In this document: in pieces, positions 1-9,279 of the stretch
How the letters are laid out: each line of letters opens with the position of its first letter
Numbering within the stretch: position 1 is the first letter of the stretch
NCBI GenBank assembly: GCA_046154965.1
Contig: JBJXDY010000099.1
Coordinates: 1-64,000, forward strand
DNA from: DATKFM01 sp046154965
Lineage (GTDB): Bacteria > Pseudomonadota > Alphaproteobacteria > Dongiales > Dongiaceae
DNA: 64,000 bases
Direction: 5' to 3'
Notes under the pieces: generated by a model
Told to the model about the DNA's origin: nothing
Database searches by the model: none
The model's input: only the letters and a program-made list of their open reading frames with translations
Position numbers and translations under genes: made by a program

Positions 1-114
1 CACAGCGCCGCCGCCCGGTCCGACCACAGTTTCTCGGGGAACACGCGTCCGCCAGTAGCAGCGTTTCCTCGAGTTCGGCTACGCGCGAGAAAGGTCCTCC
101 CTTCGCGCGATTTG

Positions 115-160
115 CCCGGATGGCGCGGTAGCGACACAGCGCCATCCGGGATTTTTCTTT
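115..160 (+). terminator. Rho-independent terminator of a gene left of the window
   Basis: A 12-bp perfect stem is formed by 115-126 (CCCGGATGGCGC) and 139-150 (GCGCCATCCGGG) around a 12-nt loop. It is followed by a T-rich tract at 152-160. The T-tract is on the plus-strand side only, so it ends a plus-strand transcript entering from the left. One reading frame over bases 1-58 ends in TAG and could be the tail of that gene's protein, but the frame is not certain. Confidence 0.8.
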
Positions 161-179
161 TGTGCGGAGTGGATGGGCC

Positions 180-563
180 CTAGCGCGCGGCGACGGCTTC
201 GACTTCTACCAGATAGGACGGGCTGCCGAGGCCGGCGACGAGCACCAGTGTCCAGGGCGGCAGATGCTCGCCGACCTCGTCGCGATGCACGGCGACGTAA
301 GGCCGGATGTTCTCGCGGCCGACGATGTAGGAGGTGATCTTCACGATGTCGGCGACAGCCATTTGGCCTTCGGCCAGGATCGCCCTGATGTTGATCCAGA
401 CCTGCCGCGCCTGCTCGGTGAAGTCTTCGGATATCGAACCGTCGGCGCGTTCGCCCAGCTGGCCGGACATATAGAGTTCGCGCGCCGGCCGCTCGATCAG
501 CAGGGCATGATGATAGGCGCTCGCGGGCCGGGCGATGCCCGAGGGGTTCAGGATCTTGCGCAT
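180..563 (-). CDS. RidA/YjgF/YER057c/UK114 family protein
   Basis: A 127-residue protein matching the usual Rid length (about 125-130). Rid proteins hydrolyse reactive enamine/imine intermediates or act as related deaminases; members outside the RidA core subfamily often have other, undefined roles. The family pattern is visible: MYMSGQLG-type strand near residue 31 (LYMSGQLGER), QARQVWINIRAIL helix (51-63), IVKITSYIV strand (74-82) and PPWTLVLVAGLG (101-112). The C-terminal arginine motif of true RidA (IEAVA with conserved R) appears as VEVEAVAAR, so I call the superfamily and not archetypal RidA. ATG at 563 is preceded by AAAGGAC, a reasonable ribosome binding site. It stands alone, upstream (in transcription) of nothing else on this strand before base 180. 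Confidence 0.85.
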   Translation of the reverse strand: MRKILNPSGIARPASAYHHALLIERPARELYMSGQLGERADGSISEDFTEQARQVWINIRAILAEGQMAVADIVKITSYIVGRENIRPYVAVHRDEVGEHLPPWTLVLVAGLGSPSYLVEVEAVAAR

Positions 564-619
564 GGAAGTCCTTTGTGATGCCGCCGGTGTTCAGCCGGCC
601 CGGTCAGGCCGACCGATGT

Positions 620-913
620 TCAGGCGCCGAGAAGCTCGCCGAGGATCTCGCGCCACTCGTCTTCCAGGCGGGCCTTGCTGGGCGTGCGGCCGCAGCGGCG
701 GTACCAGTATTCGGCATTGGACTGATCGCCTTCCTTGCGATGCAGATAGGCATGCACCCACTGGTTCGGCGGATCCTTCTCATCGGCCTGGGCGCATTCA
801 TGGGCCTTTTCCCAATTCCCCTTCGCATCCCACCACAGCGCCCGCAGCGGCAGCCGGAGCGCCTGCGGCGGTTGATTGCTGTCGAGCGATGCGGTGAAGG
901 CGGAAAGGTTCAC
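620..913 (-). CDS. Small conserved-looking hypothetical protein
   Basis: A 97-residue soluble protein with a GTG start at 913. It is rich in Trp, Arg and Glu and has the segments LRALWWDAKGNWEKAHECAQ (25-44), QWVHAYLHRKEGD (51-63) and AEYWYRRCGR (67-76). The pattern of helix pairs with W/A/Y spacing resembles a short TPR-like helical repeat. No signal peptide or membrane segment is seen. I do not recognise a named family, although similar short proteins of this WWDAKG...AHE type are common in alphaproteobacteria. Codon use matches the neighbours, and the frame is clean across the full length. The GTG start is inferred; no strong ribosome binding site lies at ideal distance. Confidence 0.65.
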   Translation of the reverse strand: MNLSAFTASLDSNQPPQALRLPLRALWWDAKGNWEKAHECAQADEKDPPNQWVHAYLHRKEGDQSNAEYWYRRCGRTPSKARLEDEWREILGELLGA

Positions 914-973
914 GATGTAAGTCTGGCCTCTTCAGCGAATGATGGCAAGTGCCCGGGTAGAGACATACAAATC

Positions 974-1000
974 GGGCGCGTGGGGTGTGGCCACGCGCCC
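974..1000 (-). terminator. Candidate terminator hairpin downstream of nrdJ
   Basis: A perfect 10-bp inverted repeat GGGCGCGTGG (974-983) / CCACGCGCCC (991-1000) with a 7-nt loop lies 184 bases past the nrdJ stop codon. Read on the minus strand it is followed by GATTTGTATG, only weakly T-rich. The rest of 914-1183 shows no gene. Confidence 0.45.
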
Positions 1001-1183
1001 GGTGGAGTTCGTTACTACAGTTGCTTCAGGGAGAAACGCTTCGCAAGGAAACTCGCGCCGATATGGCGAGCTCCCCCGGCCTCGCCGTACCGAAACGCGG
1101 CGCGCTGTCCGCCGAGGGGCAACGCGCGGCGATCTATCGTCCGGAACGCACCTGTCTTACCTCGCTACCCACATGGTTCAAAC

Positions 1184-4100
1184 TCAGGAACAGCCGCTGG
1201 TCGAGCCGCAGGTCGTGCATTTCATGCAGGTGCCGTTGCGCACCAGCGTGAAGTTGCCGCACTCGCCGCAGGCATCGCCTTCGTAACCCTTGAGCTTCGC
1301 TTCACGGATCTTGTCCAGCCGTGAATCGATGGCATCGACGACAGAGGCTTGCACTGAGACCGCAGCGCCGTAGCGGCCGGCCTCGACGGTGGCGGTGGCC
1401 ATCGCGCCGTTGCCGCCGTAGGCGCCATCGGTGCCGGTGGCCAGGGCCATGGTTTCGCGGGTCGCGCCGACGTCTCCAGCGTCGGCTCCGGCGCTGCCGT
1501 TGCGCAGGCCGCCATGGAAGACCACGAGGTTGCGCACATAGCCGGTCGAGGCATAGCGCTTCACCGCCGTGATCGCCGGCGCTTCGCCGGGGTCGAGGCT
1601 GGCTTCCTGCTCCCCCTTGCCCATGCTGTCGGGCATCACATCCGTGTTCTGCACATGGGCGAGGTCGGAGCGGCCGAGATAGGAAATCGCCAGTTCGCGG
1701 AACACATAGTCCAGGATCGACGTCGCCATCTTGATGGCGTCGTTGCCCTCGACCACGCCGTTCGGCTCAAAGCGCGTAAAGGTAAAGGCCTCAACGAACT
1801 CCTCCAGCGGCACGCCATATTGCAGGCCGATGGAGATGGCGATGGCGAAATTGTTCATCAGGCTGCGGAAGGCGGCGCCCTCCTTGTGCATGTCGATGAA
1901 GATTTCGCCGAGCGTGCCGTCTTCGTATTCGCCGGTGTGCAGATAGACCTTGTGGCCGCCGACGATGGCCTTTTGCGTGTAGCTCTTGCGCCGGTTCGGC
2001 AGGCGCTCGCGCTGGGCGCGCATGTTGATGACCCGTTCGATCACCCGCTCGATGATGCGCTCGGCCACCATCGGCGCCTTGACCGCGGCCGGGGCCTCGA
2101 TGATCTCCTCGAGTTCGTCGGGATCGTCGGTGAGCACCTGGGCCGCCAGCGGCTGCGACAGCTTGGAGCCATCGCGGTAGAGGGCGTTGGCCTTGATGCC
2201 CAGGCGCCAGGACAGCATGTAGGCGTCCTTGCATTCCTCGACCGTCGCCGAGTTCGGCATGTTGATGGTCTTGGAGATGGCGCCGGAGATGAAAGACTGC
2301 GCCGCGGCCATCATGCGGATATGGCTGTTCACCGACAGGAAGCGCTTGCCGATGCGCCCGCAGGGATTGGCGCAATCGAAGATCGAAATATGCTCGGCCT
2401 TCAAATGCGGAGCGCCTTCCAGGGTCATGGCGCCGCAGCAATAGGTGTTCGCCTCGTCGATCTGCTGCCGGTTGAAGCCCAGAGCCGTCAGCATATCGAA
2501 GCTGACGTCGGTGAGCTGCGCGGCAGTGAAGCCCAGCACTTTAGTGCAGAATTCCTCGCCCAGCGTCCATTTGTTGAAGGCAAAGCGAATGTCGAAGGCG
2601 CCGGCCAGCGCCGACTCCAAGGCCTGCAGCGTGCTCTCGTTGAAGCCGATCGCCTTGAGCGCGCTGTGGTTGATGCCCGGGCCTTCAGCCAGCGTGCCAT
2701 GGCCGACGGCGTAGCGGATGATGTCTTCGATCTGCCCTTCATTGTAGCCGAGATTCTTCAACGCCGCGGGGACCGTGCGGTTGATGATCTTGAAGTAGCC
2801 GCCGCCGGCCAGCTTCTTGAACTTCACCAGGGCGAAATCCGGCTCGATGCCCGTGGTGTCGCAATCCATCACCAGGCCGATGGTGCCGGTGGGGGCGATC
2901 ACCGTCGCCTGGGCGTTGCGGTAGCCGTGGGACTGGCCGCGCAACAGCGCCTCGTCCCAGGCCTGGCGCGCGGCGCGCACCAGATCGACATCAGGGCAAT
3001 TCTCGAGCTGGAGCGGCACCGGCAGCACCGACAGCCCTTCATAGCCTTCGGTCTCGCCATGGGCGGCGCGGCGGTGATTGCGCACCACCCGCAGCATTTC
3101 CTTGCGGTTCCGCTCATAGCCGGGGAACGGCCCGAGCTCCCGCGCCATGTCGGCCGAGGTAGCGTAGGAAACGCCGGTCATGACCGCGGTGATGGCGGCG
3201 CAGAGCGCTCGGCCATCCTCGCTGTCATAGCCGTGGCCCATGGCCATCAGCAGGCCGCCCAGATTGGCGTAGCCCAGACCGAGCGTGCGGTAGTCGTAGG
3301 ACAGCTTGGCGATTTCCTTCGACGGAAACTGCGCCATCAGCACGGATATCTCCAGCGTGACGGTCCAGAGCCGCGTTGCATGCTCGAAGGCGGTGATGTC
3401 GAAGTTGCCGTCGGGCTTGCGGAACTGCATCAGATTCAGGGAGGCCAGGTTGCAGGCCGTATCGTCCAGGAACATGTATTCGGAGCAGGGGTTGGACGCG
3501 TTGATGCGGCCGCTCTGCGGGCAGGTGTGCCATTCATTGATGGTGGTGTCGTACTGCACGCCCGGATCGGCGCATTGCCAGGCTGCCGTGGCGATCTTTT
3601 CCCAGAGGTCGCGGGCGCCGATGGTCTTGTGCACCTTCTTGTCGGTGCGGCGGATCAGCTTCCACGGGCCGTCGGCCCGCACGGCTTCGATGAAATCGTT
3701 GGTGATGCGCACCGAGTTGTTGGAGTTTTGGCCGGACACCGTGAGATAGGCGTCGGAATCCCAGTCCGTGTCGTAGGTGCGGAAATCGATCGAAGTGTAG
3801 CCCTGGCGCGCGTACTGGATGATGCGCTGGATGTAGTTCTCGGAGACCATGGCCTCGCGGGCGGCGATGACCGCCTTCTTCAGCGCGCGATTGACCTTGG
3901 GATCGAAGCAAGCTTCGTCGGCGAGGGTTGACGGCTCGGGCTTGTGGCAGGCCTGCATGACGGCGTTGAGGAACTTGTCGCAGAGCTTCGAGCCCGCGAC
4001 CAGGGCCGCCACCTTCTGCTCTTCCACCACCTTCCAGTCGATGTAGTTCTCGATATCGGGGTGATCGAGATCGACGGTGACCATCTTCGCGGCGCGCCGC

Positions 4101-4921
4101 GTGGTGCCACCGGATTTGATGGCGCCGGCGGCCCGATCGCCGATCTTGAGAAAGCTCATCAGGCCGGAGGACTTGCCGCCGCCGGAGAGCCGCTCGCCCT
4201 CGCCGCGCAGCCGGGAGAAGTTGGAGCCCGTGCCGGAGCCGTATTTGAACAGACGCGCCTCGCGCACCCAGAGATCCATAATCCCGCCGTCATTCACCAG
4301 ATCGTCCGACACCGACTGGATGAAGCAGGCATGGGGCTGGGGATGCTCATAGGCGGAGGCAGAGGCGACCAGCTTCCCGGTGAGGAAGTCGACGTAATAG
4401 TGGCCCTGGGACGGGCCATCGATGCCATAGGCCCAATGCAGGCCGGTGTTGAACCATTGCGGCGAGTTCGGCGCCGCCATTTGTTTCGCCAGCATGAAGC
4501 ACATTTCGTCGTGATAGGCGCGGGCGTCGCTCTCCGCATCGAAGTAGCCGCCGCGCCAGCCCCAATAGGTCCAGGTGCCCGCCATGCGGTCGAAGACCTG
4601 GGTGGCCTTGGTCTCGCCCGAGGTGCGCTGATCCTTGTCCAGCTTGCTCAGCGCGTCTTCGTCGGGGACATGGCGGCACAGCCAATCCGGCAGGTCGGCC
4701 TCGCGGACGGACTTCAGGCGCACCGGCAGGCCGGCCTTGCGGAAATACTTCTGCGCCAGCACGTCGCAAGCTACCTGCGACCACTCGGCCGGAACCTCGA
4801 TGTTCCGCGCCTGAAAGACGATCGATCCGTCCGGATTCTTGATTTCGCTGGTCGTCGTACGGAACTCGATCCCGTCGTAAGGCGACTTTCCGGCTTCCGT
4901 GAATCGCCGCTCAATGCGCAT
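1184..4921 (-). CDS. nrdJ: Adenosylcobalamin-dependent (class II) ribonucleoside-diphosphate reductase
   Basis: This enzyme reduces ribonucleoside diphosphates to deoxyribonucleotides using a radical made from vitamin B12 coenzyme, so it works with or without oxygen. The protein is 1,245 residues, typical of the long alphaproteobacterial class II form. It starts MRIERRFTEAGKSPYDGIEF, which is the usual N-terminus of this family; an in-frame ATG 26 codons upstream gives a non-conserved extension and was rejected. The radical-enzyme barrel shows NPCSEYMF and ANPCGRIGKRF segments, SGAISKTINMP (a typical class II motif) and, at the C-terminus, a cysteine-rich tail (CGECGNF ... CMKCTTCGSTSGC) that is expected to deliver reducing equivalents and may bind zinc. 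The gene stands alone. Two NrdR-box-like palindromes lie upstream at 5044-5092. No cobalamin riboswitch was seen. Confidence 0.96.
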   Translation of the reverse strand: MRIERRFTEAGKSPYDGIEFRTTTSEIKNPDGSIVFQARNIEVPAEWSQVACDVLAQKYFRKAGLPVRLKSVREADLPDWLCRHVPDEDALSKLDKDQRTSGETKATQVFDRMAGTWTYWGWRGGYFDAESDARAYHDEMCFMLAKQMAAPNSPQWFNTGLHWAYGIDGPSQGHYYVDFLTGKLVASASAYEHPQPHACFIQSVSDDLVNDGGIMDLWVREARLFKYGSGTGSNFSRLRGEGERLSGGGKSSGLMSFLKIGDRAAGAIKSGGTTRRAAKMVTVDLDHPDIENYIDWKVVEEQKVAALVAGSKLCDKFLNAVMQACHKPEPSTLADEACFDPKVNRALKKAVIAAREAMVSENYIQRIIQYARQGYTSIDFRTYDTDWDSDAYLTVSGQNSNNSVRITNDFIEAVRADGPWKLIRRTDKKVHKTIGARDLWEKIATAAWQCADPGVQYDTTINEWHTCPQSGRINASNPCSEYMFLDDTACNLASLNLMQFRKPDGNFDITAFEHATRLWTVTLEISVLMAQFPSKEIAKLSYDYRTLGLGYANLGGLLMAMGHGYDSEDGRALCAAITAVMTGVSYATSADMARELGPFPGYERNRKEMLRVVRNHRRAAHGETEGYEGLSVLPVPLQLENCPDVDLVRAARQAWDEALLRGQSHGYRNAQATVIAPTGTIGLVMDCDTTGIEPDFALVKFKKLAGGGYFKIINRTVPAALKNLGYNEGQIEDIIRYAVGHGTLAEGPGINHSALKAIGFNESTLQALESALAGAFDIRFAFNKWTLGEEFCTKVLGFTAAQLTDVSFDMLTALGFNRQQIDEANTYCCGAMTLEGAPHLKAEHISIFDCANPCGRIGKRFLSVNSHIRMMAAAQSFISGAISKTINMPNSATVEECKDAYMLSWRLGIKANALYRDGSKLSQPLAAQVLTDDPDELEEIIEAPAAVKAPMVAERIIERVIERVINMRAQRERLPNRRKSYTQKAIVGGHKVYLHTGEYEDGTLGEIFIDMHKEGAAFRSLMNNFAIAISIGLQYGVPLEEFVEAFTFTRFEPNGVVEGNDAIKMATSILDYVFRELAISYLGRSDLAHVQNTDVMPDSMGKGEQEASLDPGEAPAITAVKRYASTGYVRNLVVFHGGLRNGSAGADAGDVGATRETMALATGTDGAYGGNGAMATATVEAGRYGAAVSVQASVVDAIDSRLDKIREAKLKGYEGDACGECGNFTLVRNGTCMKCTTCGSTSGCS

Positions 4922-5043
4922 GCCAAGCACTCCCCAATCCCCGATTTGGTGACAAAAATGCCGGCAATCCCAACCCTGCGTGTTAAGAAGTGCCGGCAAA
5001 CCGTTAAATTGACGCTACTTATGGTGGTCGCACCTGGCGCCAA

Positions 5044-5092
5044 CCGCAACATATTGGATCACCGGTGGCGGCGATTGCAACAGATTTTGTGG
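5044..5092 (-). promoter_or_regulatory. Two NrdR-box-like sites upstream of nrdJ
   Basis: Two 16-bp sites, 5044-5059 (core CAACATATTG) and 5077-5092 (GCAACAGATTTTGTGG), resemble the NrdR consensus (roughly acaCwAtATaTwGtgt). Their centres are 33 bp apart, close to three helical turns; NrdR sites usually occur in pairs spaced by whole turns. They lie 124-172 bases upstream of the nrdJ start codon. NrdR is a zinc/ATP-cone repressor of ribonucleotide reductase genes. The binding itself is inferred. Confidence 0.6.
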
Positions 5093-5367
5093 TTACCGGC
5101 GCGCCTTCCCCCACCTATTGTGTATTGCGCCGCAATAACGCTAACAATTCCGCGGCCTTCCGATGAAGGTGGGATTACCGCTCCGCGGCCGAATTGTTGC
5201 AGCCTGCTGACCTATTTGCGCCGCCCCGGCGGCGCATTGCCGGCCAATGGCCAACAGCGGGTCAACCGTGCGGGGTTCGAGGCCGCGTTTTCAGCGGCTT
5301 TCCCGCGGGTCCGACCGGGCGAATCCTGGCGCCGATTGTTCTTTTCAGCCGATTTTCCCGACCTTGC

Positions 5368-5382
5368 TTAACGCTTCCTCAA
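5368..5382 (+). promoter_or_regulatory. TTAA-N7-TCAA motif upstream of kinase-HerA module 1
   Basis: TTAACGCTTCCTCAA lies 49-63 bases upstream of the first kinase start. It approximates the CtrA consensus TTAA-N7-TTAA with one mismatch. A near-identical motif in the same orientation lies upstream of the chemosensory operon (23921-23935). Confidence 0.35.
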
Positions 5383-5430
5383 TCTAAGTTAGCGAAAATT
5401 AACGATCGCAACGGATGTTCGGCAGTCATC

Positions 5431-6342
5431 ATGCCAACGCTCATCGCCTACAGTGCCAAGCTTGCGCCGCGTACGCGATCGTCGCTGCTGCACCGCTATG
5501 CCATGGACTATATCCGCCTGAATGAGCATAGCGCCGCGGAAGACTCCCTGAAGCGCGGCAAGGAAGAAGCAGAGCGGGCGGCGCAGGCGGAGCGTGAAGC
5601 GCGAGCGAAAGCCGAGGCGGCCAATCGCTCGAAATCCGAATTCCTCGCCAATATGAGCCACGAGTTGCGCACGCCGCTCAACGCCATCATCGGCTTCTCC
5701 GAGATGATGAAGGACGGCGTGATGGGTCCGCTGCAGAACCAGGTCTATGAGGGCTACAGCCAGGATATCCACCGCTCGGCGCGCCACCTGCTGGAGGTCA
5801 TCAATGACGTGCTCGATCTCTCGAAAATCGAGTTCGGCAAAGTGGACCTGCAGGAAGGAGATGTGGATCTGGACGAGGCAATCCGCGGCTGCGTGCGGCT
5901 GATCGAGGAACGGGCCGTCAGGGGCCAGGTCAGCGTGGATTACAAGCCGGCCGTCGCGCCGCCGCTGCTCCGGGCCGATGGCCGCCGCATCCGCCAGATA
6001 CTGATCAATCTGCTCTCCAACGCCGTGAAATTCACCCCGCCGTCGGGCCGCGTGGCCATCCATGTCATCGCCTCGGAGGGCGGCGGCGTGGTGGTGGCCG
6101 TCGTCGATACGGGCATCGGCATAAAGCCCGCCGACATGGAAAAGGTCATGGCGCCCTTCGGCCAGGCCGACACCGGCCTGGAGCGGAAGTACGAAGGCAC
6201 GGGCCTGGGTCTGCCGCTCTGCAAGGCCTTTGCCGAGATGCATGACGGCCGCCTGTTCCTGGAGAGCACGCCCGGCACCGGCACGGCCGCCTGCCTGTTC
6301 CTGCCCTCGGCGAGGGTGCGATGGAAGGCGGTGGCGGCATGA
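5431..6342 (+). CDS. Soluble sensor-less histidine kinase, copy 1 of the kinase-HerA module
   Basis: A 303-residue histidine kinase with no transmembrane segment and no PAS, GAF or other recognisable sensor domain. After a short N-terminus there is a charged Ala/Glu/Lys/Arg helix (about residues 37-68), probably a coiled coil, then the dimerisation/phosphoacceptor helix with NMSHELRTPLNAIIGF (phosphorylatable His77). The ATPase domain follows: N-box INLLSNAVKFT, G1 DTGIGI, and FGQADTG...EGTGLGLPL. The H-box and G-box style resembles the PleC/DivJ/PdhS kinases of alphaproteobacteria. The start at 5431 matches the start of the paralogue at 8392. Its stop codon overlaps the start of the HerA-like gene as ATGA (6339-6342), which suggests translational coupling. 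No response regulator is encoded in the module. Confidence 0.9.
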   Translation: MPTLIAYSAKLAPRTRSSLLHRYAMDYIRLNEHSAAEDSLKRGKEEAERAAQAEREARAKAEAANRSKSEFLANMSHELRTPLNAIIGFSEMMKDGVMGPLQNQVYEGYSQDIHRSARHLLEVINDVLDLSKIEFGKVDLQEGDVDLDEAIRGCVRLIEERAVRGQVSVDYKPAVAPPLLRADGRRIRQILINLLSNAVKFTPPSGRVAIHVIASEGGGVVVAVVDTGIGIKPADMEKVMAPFGQADTGLERKYEGTGLGLPLCKAFAEMHDGRLFLESTPGTGTAACLFLPSARVRWKAVAA

Positions 6343-8072
6343 GCACCGTTCCGAAGATCACCGAACTGCTGAGCGACGACACCAAGGGTCTGGTGCAGGA
6401 GCTGCGCAAGCGGATCGAAGAGCGGCTGACGGTGACTAACCGTCAGGTTTCCTTCGATACCGCGACCTCCCAGCGCATCGGCCGGGTCGTCTCCCTGACC
6501 GGCGCCCAGGCGGTGACGCTGCTGGAGATCGACGAGGTCGACGCCCAGGGCGTGCTGGCGCGGAGCCTGCAGATGGGCTCGGTGGTGAAGATCCCCACGG
6601 CGCGGTCCGTGGTGTTCGGCATGATCAGCGGCTTGACCATCCCGATGCCGGCGCTGGAAAGCGGCCAGCCGGAAGGCAAGCTGCTGGAGCTGGAGTTGGT
6701 AGGGGAAAGCCCGGTGGACGAGAACGGCAGCCTGTCGCCCATGCGCCGGGGCGTTTCCACTTATCCGGCGCTGGGCAGCGACGTGCATGCCGCCGGTCCG
6801 CTCGATCTGCGGTTCGTCTATGTGCGGGACGAACCGTCGGTGGCGCGGATCGGCGCCATCCACCAGGACCGCAACCTGCCGGCGCAGATCAATGTGGACG
6901 ATCTCCTGGGCAAGCATTTCGCCGTCGTCGGTGCGACTGGGACAGGCAAATCCTGCGCTGTCACCCTCATCCTGCGGGCGGTGCTGAAGCGCAATCCGAA
7001 CGGCCATGTCCTGCTGCTGGATCCCCACAATGAGTATCACCGCGCCTTCGGCGAGATGGCCAACGTCATCGACCTGCAGGCGCTGCGGCTGCCTTTCTGG
7101 GTGTTCAATTTCGCCGAGATGCGGGAAGTGTTGGCCAATGCCGGCGCGCGCCTGGCGCCGGCGGAGTCCGCGCTGCTGAACGATCTGATCACCCAGGCGA
7201 AGAAGCAGTTCCTGGGCTCGGCGTCCGAGGGGCGCTATATCACCTCGGATACGCCGACACCCTACCGCATGACCCAGATCGTCACTTACATCGACGACAT
7301 CCTGGGCCGGCTGGAGCGGCCGGAGAGCATCGCACCCTACGAGGCGCTGAAGACCGCGATCGCCACGCTGCAGAACGATGTGCGCTTCGCCTTCATGTTC
7401 GACAAGGGCATCGCCACCCGCGACACCCTGGCCTCGATCGTCGCCACGGTGTTCCGCGTGCCGGTGCAGGGCAAGCCGCTGACCATCCTCGATCTCTCGG
7501 CGGTACCGTCGGATATCCTGAATGTGGTGGTGTCGGTGCTTTGCCGCGTGACTTTCGAGTTTGCGATGTGGTCCGACGGCAAGGTGCCGATCCTGCTGGT
7601 CTGCGAGGAGGCGCATCTCTATGCGCCGGAGAATGCCGAGGCGGGTTTCGAGCCAACCAAGCGGGCCCTGGCGCGCATCGCCAAGGAGGGCCGCAAATAC
7701 GGCATCTCCCTGGGCATCGCCACCCAGCGGCCGGCGGAACTGGCCTCCAGCATGCTGTCCCAGTGCAACACCATCTTCGCCATGCGGCTCAGCCATGAGC
7801 GGGACCAGCAATGGGTGCGGGCGGCCCTGTCGGACGGGGCGATCGGCCTGCTGGACGCCCTGCCGTCCTTGGGCACGGCCGAGGCGATCGCGGTGGGCGA
7901 GGGCATCGCCATGCCCATGCGCCTGATGTTCGACCAGCTTCCGGAGGAGCAGCGGCCCCGCAGCGCCTCGGCGCAGTTCTCCGCCTCCTGGAAGGAGGAC
8001 ATGGCCGACGGCGAGGAATTCGTCCACGAAGTCATCGACCGCTGGCGCAAGCAGCGCCGGGAAGGGGCCTGA
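6339..8072 (+). CDS. HerA-like ATPase (DUF87 / FtsK-HerA superfamily), copy 1
   Basis: A 577-residue ATPase. The N-terminal half (about 40-190) fits the HerA beta-barrel region (HAS-barrel-like: QRIGRVVSLTG, GSVVKIPTARSVVFGMISG). The motor core has Walker A GATGTGKS (about 199-206), DPHNEYHRAF (strand after Walker A), Walker B ILLVCEEAH (about 418-426) and ATQRPAEL (about 460), the arrangement of hexameric HerA DNA translocases. HerA normally works with the nuclease NurA in DNA end processing, or with other effectors in phage defence; here its partner in the operon is a histidine kinase. The start overlaps the kinase stop by 4 bases (ATGA). It is paralogous over its full length to the protein at 9276-11045. 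The function of this pairing is not known to me. Confidence 0.9.
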   Translation: MSTVPKITELLSDDTKGLVQELRKRIEERLTVTNRQVSFDTATSQRIGRVVSLTGAQAVTLLEIDEVDAQGVLARSLQMGSVVKIPTARSVVFGMISGLTIPMPALESGQPEGKLLELELVGESPVDENGSLSPMRRGVSTYPALGSDVHAAGPLDLRFVYVRDEPSVARIGAIHQDRNLPAQINVDDLLGKHFAVVGATGTGKSCAVTLILRAVLKRNPNGHVLLLDPHNEYHRAFGEMANVIDLQALRLPFWVFNFAEMREVLANAGARLAPAESALLNDLITQAKKQFLGSASEGRYITSDTPTPYRMTQIVTYIDDILGRLERPESIAPYEALKTAIATLQNDVRFAFMFDKGIATRDTLASIVATVFRVPVQGKPLTILDLSAVPSDILNVVVSVLCRVTFEFAMWSDGKVPILLVCEEAHLYAPENAEAGFEPTKRALARIAKEGRKYGISLGIATQRPAELASSMLSQCNTIFAMRLSHERDQQWVRAALSDGAIGLLDALPSLGTAEAIAVGEGIAMPMRLMFDQLPEEQRPRSASAQFSASWKEDMADGEEFVHEVIDRWRKQRREGA

Positions 8073-8391
8073 GGCTCTTCGCCGGCCTGACCGGCGGGGC
8101 CGAACAACCCGTCGAACTTCTTGAATTTTTCCGGCAGGCGGCAGCCAAAGGTAGAAGAATTGTTCGGCCGGCCGCCGCCATGCCGCCAGCCGTTTTCACA
8201 ACAGACTGGGGTCATTGACTATTCTTGCGCTTGCCGGCGAGGCTGAGAAATGCCGCTAAGAAAGAACCAACTTTGAGGCAACTAAACGTAAACCTCCGGT
8301 CCATAGAATTGTAGACCGTCTGAACAGGTTAGGTCGGACGAGCTGTGCATTGTCTTAAGATTTCTTAACAGGGGCGCTTGAACAGCCGGCT
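8073..8391. other. Intergenic spacer between the two kinase-HerA modules
   Basis: 319 bases with no convincing gene. It holds the short inverted repeat GCCGGCCTGACCGGC just after the first HerA stop and, near the right end, TTAAGATTTCTTAA (8355-8368), an inverted repeat with arms TTAAGA/TCTTAA located 24-37 bases upstream of the second kinase. That site resembles the TTAA-spaced motif upstream of copy 1 but with one base less between the half sites. A separate promoter for module 2 is therefore possible. Confidence 0.45.

Positions 8392-9275
<884 letters not shown>

Positions 9276-9279
<4 letters not shown>

Larger units (their letters stand above)
4922..5430. other. Divergent intergenic region between nrdJ and the first kinase gene
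   Basis: About 509 bases without a convincing gene. It holds the nrdJ promoter region with two NrdR-box-like palindromes (5044-5059, 5077-5092), and near its right end the promoter region of the first kinase-HerA module with the motif TTAACGCTTCCTCAA at 5368-5382. An in-frame leftward extension of the kinase frame through this region is possible but its sequence looks non-conserved (proline, glycine and arginine rich) and the paralogous kinase lacks it. Confidence 0.6.

Noticed and set aside
1514..3931. Long plus-strand open frame (805 codons) across nrdJ
   Set aside because: It is antisense to a well-supported gene, lacks recognisable domains, and is rich in Arg, Gly, Ala, His and Asp as expected of a GC-rich shadow frame.
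4922..5430. Cobalamin riboswitch in front of nrdJ
   Set aside because: No B12-box-like GCCACTG segment or matching structure could be found; the NrdR-like boxes explain the region better.
5940..8027. Minus-strand open frame of 695 codons opposite HerA copy 1
   Set aside because: A His/Gln/Arg-rich antisense frame with no known motif; an analogous shadow exists opposite copy 2 for the same reason.
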